A stretch of 11,483 bases of DNA, from positions 1 through 11,483 of the forward strand of contig AWGX01000285.1 of the NCBI GenBank assembly GCA_000495415.1. The letters run 5' to 3'. The notes beneath the pieces were generated by a model. It had not been told where the DNA came from and did no database searches. It saw nothing but the letters and a program-made list of their open reading frames with translations. The translations under genes and the position numbers were made by a program. Every line of letters starts with the position of its first letter. The first letter of the stretch is position 1. This document shows, piece by piece, positions 7,245 to 11,483 of this stretch. The DNA comes from Smithella sp. ME-1 (GTDB taxonomy: Bacteria > Desulfobacterota > Syntrophia > Syntrophales > Smithellaceae).

Positions 7245-7273
7245 CTTATAATAGCTTTAATGATGTTTTGCAA
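7245..7273 (-). promoter_or_regulatory. sigma-70 promoter for the M23 peptidase gene
   Basis: Read on the minus strand, TTGCAA (7268-7273) and TATAAG (7245-7250) are separated by 17 bp. Transcription would start near 7238, about 30 nt before the ATG at 7207, leaving room for the AGGGGA ribosome site. This supports the shorter reading of the gene. Confidence 0.6.
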
Positions 7274-7355
7274 GACAAATCTACCCGCAAAAGAAAGGTT
7301 CGTTCAATCCTAAATTTTTCTAAAATATATTGAAGATAATAAAGATAATTATGCC

Positions 7356-7384
7356 TTGATATTGTTGAAAAGCGCTGTTATATT
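7356..7384 (+). promoter_or_regulatory. sigma-70 promoter for coaBC
   Basis: TTGATA (7356-7361) and TATATT (7379-7384) are separated by 17 bp, with a start predicted near 7391 and a leader of about 67 nt before coaBC. This promoter probably drives coaBC and the glycosylase, and may also supply nfeD and the slipin gene, since no clear terminator interrupts them. Confidence 0.6.
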
Positions 7385-7457
7385 TCGCAAATAGATTGAG
7401 TGCAGTTGTATTTCGGAAGAGGGGTTTGAATAAAAATATATCGGGAAGATTAATGAT

Positions 7458-8669
7458 ATGCTGGAGAACAAAAAAATTGTTTTAGGTGTTACCGGAGGCA
7501 TTGCCGCCTACAAGGCGGCGGAATTAATTCGTGCGCTCATTAAAAAAGGGGCTCAGGTAAAAGTTATCATGACGAAAAGCGCAAAAGAATTTATCACGCC
7601 CTTAACACTTCAAACACTTTCGCAGAATCAGGTCTATACAGATATGTTTGTTCCGGCGGATAAATATGAAATGGCGCATATAACGCTTGCCGAATTTGCC
7701 GACGCATTTGTTATTGCACCGGCAACGGGCAATATAATTGGGAAAATTGCTTCAGGCATTGGTGATGATTTGTTATCCACTGCAATTATGGCTCAGGAAA
7801 AACCAACGCTTATTTGTCCGGCAATGAATGATAAAATGCTTGCTAATCCCATAGTTCAGGAAAACATAAATAAGCTCAAAAAACTCGGTTATGTTGTTAT
7901 GGAAAGTGCTCAGGGTGAATTGGCGTGCAAAACAACTGGAAAAGGTCGCCTTCCCGATATCGCGGATATTGTCGAAGAAATAGAAACGCTTCTTACTCCC
8001 AAGGATTTAAAAGGAAAGAAAATTCTGATTACGGCTGGTCCTACTGAGGAACCTTTGGATCCGGTACGTTTTATTACCAACTTATCATCAGGTAAAATGG
8101 GCTATGCTCTGGCCATTGAGGCACACAGAAGGGGTGCTGACGTTACTTTAATCAGCGGTCCGACCAACCTGCCACTGCCGCCGATGCGAAAAATAATAAA
8201 AGTGCGCACCGCAAAAGAAATGTATAAGGCAGTGATAGATAATTATAGAAAGACTGAAATAATTATTAAGGCTGCTGCCGTTGCGGATTATTCTCCAAAA
8301 ACATTGGCTGCAGAAAAAATCAAAAAAGATAAAAAAACTCTTTCGCTCGACCTGAAAAATAATCCGGACATAATTGCTGAAGTTGGAAAGAACAAGGGTG
8401 GGCGAATACTGGTAGGTTTCGCGATGGAAACTCAAAATCTATTGGCCAATGCCCGGGAAAAATTAAGAAAGAAAAATATGGATTTGATTGTCGCCAATAA
8501 TTTGCGGGAGGAAGGTGCCGGTTTCCGGACGGATACAAATATAATTACCATAATTGATCGTACAGGGAAAACAGAATCATTGGGGAAAATGACCAAAATC
8601 GAAGCGGCGGGCGCGATTCTTGACCGCGTAAAGAAAATAATTGATGGGAATAAAAAAAAGAAAAAATAA
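7458..8669 (+). CDS. coaBC: bifunctional PPC synthetase/decarboxylase CoaBC (Dfp)
   Basis: This 403-residue bifunctional enzyme of coenzyme A synthesis joins cysteine to 4'-phosphopantothenate (CoaB) and decarboxylates the product (CoaC). The N-terminal flavoprotein half (about 1-180) has GVTGGIAAYKAAELIRAL (10-27), catalytic His74, the substrate motif PAMN (121-124) and the reductive Cys157 in ELACKTTGKGRLPD. The C-terminal synthetase half (about 186-395) has ILITAGPTEEPLDPVRFITN (189-208) and KAAAVADYSP (271-280), with a lysine pair near 289. Length is normal. A GGGAAG ribosome site (7443-7448) precedes the ATG by 9 nt. The protein ends in a run of lysines, and its stop overlaps the next start. 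Confidence 0.97.
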   Translation: MLENKKIVLGVTGGIAAYKAAELIRALIKKGAQVKVIMTKSAKEFITPLTLQTLSQNQVYTDMFVPADKYEMAHITLAEFADAFVIAPATGNIIGKIASGIGDDLLSTAIMAQEKPTLICPAMNDKMLANPIVQENINKLKKLGYVVMESAQGELACKTTGKGRLPDIADIVEEIETLLTPKDLKGKKILITAGPTEEPLDPVRFITNLSSGKMGYALAIEAHRRGADVTLISGPTNLPLPPMRKIIKVRTAKEMYKAVIDNYRKTEIIIKAAAVADYSPKTLAAEKIKKDKKTLSLDLKNNPDIIAEVGKNKGGRILVGFAMETQNLLANAREKLRKKNMDLIVANNLREEGAGFRTDTNIITIIDRTGKTESLGKMTKIEAAGAILDRVKKIIDGNKKKKK

Positions 8670-9388
8670 TGGATGAAATTATTTCAGATATGGTAAAAAA
8701 TGAATTACAGGCGGAATTGCTTGGTGCCGTTAAAGCGCTGAAAGGACAGGTGATAAACAAAAATAGTTTATCTGTGGGAATTGAATGGGGAAATAAACGA
8801 CAAACAATTAAAGAAGAAAAGTCATCTTCGCGAAGTCAAGAGGAACTGTTAAAGATAACTTGTCAGGAAATGTCAAATTGTCAGCTTTGTCCTCTGGGCA
8901 AAACAAGAAAGAATCTTGTTTTCGGCAGCGGTAACCCTGAAGCGAAAATAGTTTTTGTTGGTGAAGCCCCCGGTGCTGATGAAGATGAACAGGGTCTTCC
9001 TTTTGTGGGAAGGGCGGGACAATTGTTGACGGATATTATCAAGGCAATGGGTTATCAGCGCAAGGATGTTTATATTTGTAATATAATTAAGTGCCGTCCG
9101 CCGGGTAACCGCAATCCGCAGCCGGATGAAATAAGCAAGTGTGAGCCGTTCTTAAAAAAACAACTGCAGATTATATCACCAAAAATAATCTGTGCTTTAG
9201 GAACCTTTGCCGCGAAGACATTGTTGAATACGGAAATACCCATATCAGCACTGCGCGGCCGTTTTCATTCCTACGAAGGAATTAAGTTAATGCCGACATA
9301 TCATCCGGCGTATCTTTTGCGAAATCCTTCAGCTAAAAAGCAAGTTTGGGAGGATGTCCAGATGATAATGAAAGAAATTAAGCCTTAA
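8669..9388 (+). CDS. uracil-DNA glycosylase, family 4-type, Fe-S
   Basis: This 239-residue protein belongs to the UDG superfamily with an iron-sulfur cluster. It removes uracil arising from cytosine deamination or misincorporation as the first step of base excision repair. Motif 1 is GEAPGADEDEQGLPFVGRAG (98-117) and motif 2 is HPAYLLRNP (212-220). Four cysteines, Cys71, Cys74, Cys142 (KCRPPGNRNP) and Cys158, fit the 4Fe-4S cluster of family 4. About 60 extra residues at the N-terminus, lysine- and serine-rich near 44-57, precede the catalytic core. Older annotations call such proteins phage SPO1 DNA-polymerase-related. The ATG shares its A with the coaBC stop (TAATG), so translation is probably coupled. 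Confidence 0.95.
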   Translation: MDEIISDMVKNELQAELLGAVKALKGQVINKNSLSVGIEWGNKRQTIKEEKSSSRSQEELLKITCQEMSNCQLCPLGKTRKNLVFGSGNPEAKIVFVGEAPGADEDEQGLPFVGRAGQLLTDIIKAMGYQRKDVYICNIIKCRPPGNRNPQPDEISKCEPFLKKQLQIISPKIICALGTFAAKTLLNTEIPISALRGRFHSYEGIKLMPTYHPAYLLRNPSAKKQVWEDVQMIMKEIKP

Positions 9389-9421
9389 TAATTCAAAACA
9401 ATGAATAGAAGAGGTGTGACA

Positions 9422-10723
9422 ATGTCCAGAAAGTTTATTTATACATTGATTGCGATGATTGTAATCATTAGTTTCGGAGCTTGGGCCGATGAAAAAAAAC
9501 CTTTGTTTAATGTCATTACAATTGATGGAGTTATTACATCTCCGACGGCGAAATATGTTGCCAACAGTATAAAAGATGCGGAACAAGCAAACGTTGAAGG
9601 ACTGATAATTTTACTTGATACACCAGGTGGAATGGACACGGCGATGCGCGATATAGCCAAGAGTATTCTTAATGCGCCTATGCCTGTAATTGTTTTTGTT
9701 TATCCTTCCGGAGCTCGCGCTGCATCGGCCGGAGTAATTATTACTCAAGCTGCTCACATAGCCGCGATGGCTCCCGGGACAAATATAGGCGCTGCTCATC
9801 CCGTGGCGATAGGTCTTGGCGGCGGAAAAGACATGGATAAAACCATGTCCCAAAAAGTGGAAAATGACGCGGCTGCTTATGCCCGCAGTATTGCGAAGAC
9901 CAGAGGACGTTCGGAGGAATGGGTGGAAAAAGCCGTGCGCAAAAGTGAATCAATAACAGCAGACGAAGCGCTAAAATTAAAAGTGGTCGATTTAGTAGCT
10001 TCCGATGTGGAAAAACTTTTAGCATCTATTGATCAGAGAGAAGTTAAACTGGCTAAGGGTAAAAAGAAAATATCGACAAAAAATGCCATGATCAGCAATA
10101 AAAAAATGGGAACAAGACAGGGTATTCTTTCGGCTATTTCCGATCCCAATATTTCATATATTCTTTTGTTAATAGGTTTGGCGGGACTTTATTTTGAACT
10201 TTCCACGCCGGGTGCAATTTTACCTGGAGTAATCGGAGGCATATCGCTGTTGCTGGCTTTTTTCGGCTTGTCGGCCTTGCCGGTAAATTATACCGGAATT
10301 TTATTAATAATTTTTGGTGTAATTTTATTTATTGCGGAGATTAAAGTTATGAGTCATGGTATGTTGACAGTTGGAGGAATAATTTCGTTGGTCTTGGGAT
10401 CGCTACTGTTATTCGATACACCTGAACCGGCACTGAAATTGTCTTTTCAGGTTCTAATTCCAGCCGTTTTATTGGTCTCCGGTTTCTTCATCGTGGTTAT
10501 CTGGCTGGCTGTTAAAGCGCATTTGCGTAAACATTTTTCAGGTGCGGAGTCAATGATCGGCGATGAAACAGAGATGCTGACAGACATCAATGAAGAAGGA
10601 AAGGTCTTTGTCAGAGGAGAATATTGGAATGCAAAAAGCGAAAAACCGATTAAAAAAGGCGCAAAAGTAAAAGTAATCAGAGTTGAAGGATTAAGTTTAG
10701 TTGTAGAAGAAGTAATTAAATAA
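9422..10723 (+). CDS. NfeD-family membrane serine protease (ClpP class)
   Basis: This 433-residue long-form NfeD protein has a signal peptide (about 1-22, ending GAWA). The ClpP-like protease domain (about 28-205) has LDTPGG (65-70) and GARAASAG (97-104), where Ser102 is the likely nucleophile, with Lys145 as probable general base. Four or five membrane segments follow (about 243-365), then a C-terminal OB-fold NfeD domain (about 372-433). In archaea the homologous protease cleaves the slipin encoded next to it, and a slipin gene follows here after 29 bp. ATG 9422 is preferred over 9401 because GAGG (9411-9414) lies 7 nt before it and the product then starts with a clean signal peptide. It sits 33 bp after the glycosylase gene. 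Confidence 0.94.
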   Translation: MSRKFIYTLIAMIVIISFGAWADEKKPLFNVITIDGVITSPTAKYVANSIKDAEQANVEGLIILLDTPGGMDTAMRDIAKSILNAPMPVIVFVYPSGARAASAGVIITQAAHIAAMAPGTNIGAAHPVAIGLGGGKDMDKTMSQKVENDAAAYARSIAKTRGRSEEWVEKAVRKSESITADEALKLKVVDLVASDVEKLLASIDQREVKLAKGKKKISTKNAMISNKKMGTRQGILSAISDPNISYILLLIGLAGLYFELSTPGAILPGVIGGISLLLAFFGLSALPVNYTGILLIIFGVILFIAEIKVMSHGMLTVGGIISLVLGSLLLFDTPEPALKLSFQVLIPAVLLVSGFFIVVIWLAVKAHLRKHFSGAESMIGDETEMLTDINEEGKVFVRGEYWNAKSEKPIKKGAKVKVIRVEGLSLVVEEVIK

Positions 10724-10752
10724 TATCTAATAAAAGAAGGAGGAAGATTTTA

Positions 10753-11483
10753 ATGATAGGGACATTTTCTTTGCCGATGATAGTAGTTGTCGTGCTGGTG
10801 GTTATGTTTTTGGCCGCAGCAATTCGAATAATGAATGAATACGAAAGAGCTGTTATTTTTCGTTTGGGTCGCATCAGAGATGTCAAAGGACCGGGATTAA
10901 TCATTATTATCCCTGGCATTGACAGAGTTGTCAAAGTAGATATGCGGACAATCACCATGGATATTCCTCCACAGGATGTAATTACCAAGGACAACGTGTC
11001 CATTAAAGTAAACGCAGTTGTGTATTTTCGCGTTATGGATGCCAATGCGGCGGTAGTAAATGTAGAGAATTATCTCTATGCAACCTCTCAGCTGTCCCAA
11101 ACCACATTGCGCAGTGTTTGCGGACAAGTGGAATTGGATGAAATTCTCTCAGCACGGGAAAAAATCAATATGCATTTGCAGGAAATACTGGATCGCAGCA
11201 CAGGACCATGGGGTATCAAAGTATCATTGGTTGAAGTAAAGCAAATTGACTTACCCGAAGAAATGAAACGGGCTATAGCCAAGCAGGCGGAAGCAGAGAG
11301 AGAAAGACGCGCTAAGGTTATCAGTGCTGAAGGCGAATTTCAGGCGGCGCAGAAACTGATAGAAGCCGCGGCGCTAATGGAAACACAGCCGATGTCTTTG
11401 CAATTGCGTTATTTGCAGACATTGAATCAGATTGCCGCGGAACATAATTCAACAATCTTGTTTCCCATACCCATTGATTTATT
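10753..11483 (+). CDS. slipin / stomatin-like SPFH protein (3' end cut)
   Basis: The first 243 codons are present with no stop before the window ends; slipins are usually about 250-260 residues, so little is missing. A membrane-inserted N-terminus (about 5-25) leads into the SPFH/Band 7 domain with [13 protein letters not shown] (28-40), [20 protein letters not shown] (47-66) and [20 protein letters not shown] (74-93). A charged helix rich in Ala, Glu and Arg (about 171-210) follows, then a hydrophobic tail [11 protein letters not shown] (233-243). Slipins oligomerise on the membrane and organise microdomains or modulate proteases. AAGGAGG (10737-10743), 9 nt before the ATG, is a strong ribosome site. 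Pairing with nfeD is the classic arrangement. Confidence 0.95.
   Translation, partial: MIGTFSLPMIVVVVLVVMFLAAAIRIMNEYERAVIFRLGRIRDVKGPGLIIIIPGIDRVVKVDMRTITMDIPPQDVITKDNVSIKVNAVVYFRVMDANAAVVNVENYLYATSQLSQTTLRSVCGQVELDEILSAREKINMHLQEILDRSTGPWGIKVSLVEVKQIDLPEEMKRAIAKQAEAERERRAKVISAEGEFQAAQKLIEAAALMETQPMSLQLRYLQTLNQIAAEHNSTILFPIPIDL

Larger units (their letters stand above)
7208..7457. promoter_or_regulatory. divergent control region, M23 gene and coaBC
   Basis: The 250-bp region between two divergent genes shows no coding potential. It holds one good sigma-70 promoter for each side. The two -35 boxes face away from each other with about 80 bp between them, so the promoters do not overlap. I see no strong operator repeat or riboswitch in it. 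Confidence 0.6.

Noticed and set aside
7208..7273. 22-codon upstream extension of the M23 gene from a TTG at 7273
   Set aside because: It overlaps the -35 and -10 boxes, and a good ribosome site lies before ATG 7207.

Overview
The window is an AT-rich stretch of a Gram-negative bacterial chromosome. It is packed with housekeeping genes, with no sign of mobile DNA, CRISPR, tRNA or rRNA. The gene order lptC-lptA-lptB-rpoN-hpf-ptsN-rapZ is the classic proteobacterial lipopolysaccharide-export / sigma-54 / nitrogen-PTS cluster. Together with a coaBC-uracil-DNA glycosylase-nfeD-slipin run and the protein sequence style, this suggests an anaerobic deltaproteobacterium (Desulfobacterota, perhaps the Syntrophus/Smithella group). 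The lineage is inferred from gene content and order only.

Layout. Positions 1-158 hold no convincing gene but carry a near-consensus sigma-70 promoter driving lptC. From 159 to 2014 lie three LPS-transport genes: lptC (inner-membrane bitopic protein), lptA (periplasmic bridge) and lptB (cytoplasmic ATPase). They are followed by rpoN (sigma-54) at 2041-3513. A 168-bp gap with its own promoter and leader precedes hpf (long-form ribosome hibernation factor). A 185-bp gap with a terminator-like element and a perfect inverted repeat precedes ptsN (EIIA-Ntr), and rapZ follows. A hairpin at 5856-5878 separates rapZ from a convergent minus-strand gene for a membrane-anchored M23 peptidase. That gene shares a 250-bp divergent control region, with two good sigma-70 promoters, with coaBC. 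coaBC overlaps a family-4-type uracil-DNA glycosylase by one base. nfeD (a ClpP-class membrane serine protease) and a slipin/stomatin gene cut off by the window end follow.

How the genes work together. The first block couples envelope LPS export with global regulators: sigma-54, ribosome hibernation, a PTS phospho-acceptor, and RapZ, a regulator of aminosugar/envelope precursor synthesis in enterics. The second block supplies CoA synthesis (CoaBC), uracil removal from DNA, and the NfeD-slipin pair, a known membrane protease/scaffold partnership. The M23 enzyme probably trims or edits peptidoglycan.

I found no wholly new system. The points most worth a second look are a perfect inverted repeat just before ptsN, the lack of an HPr/NPr gene directly after rapZ, substitutions in the presumed ligand pocket of RapZ, and a possible NfeD cleavage site near the slipin C-terminus.
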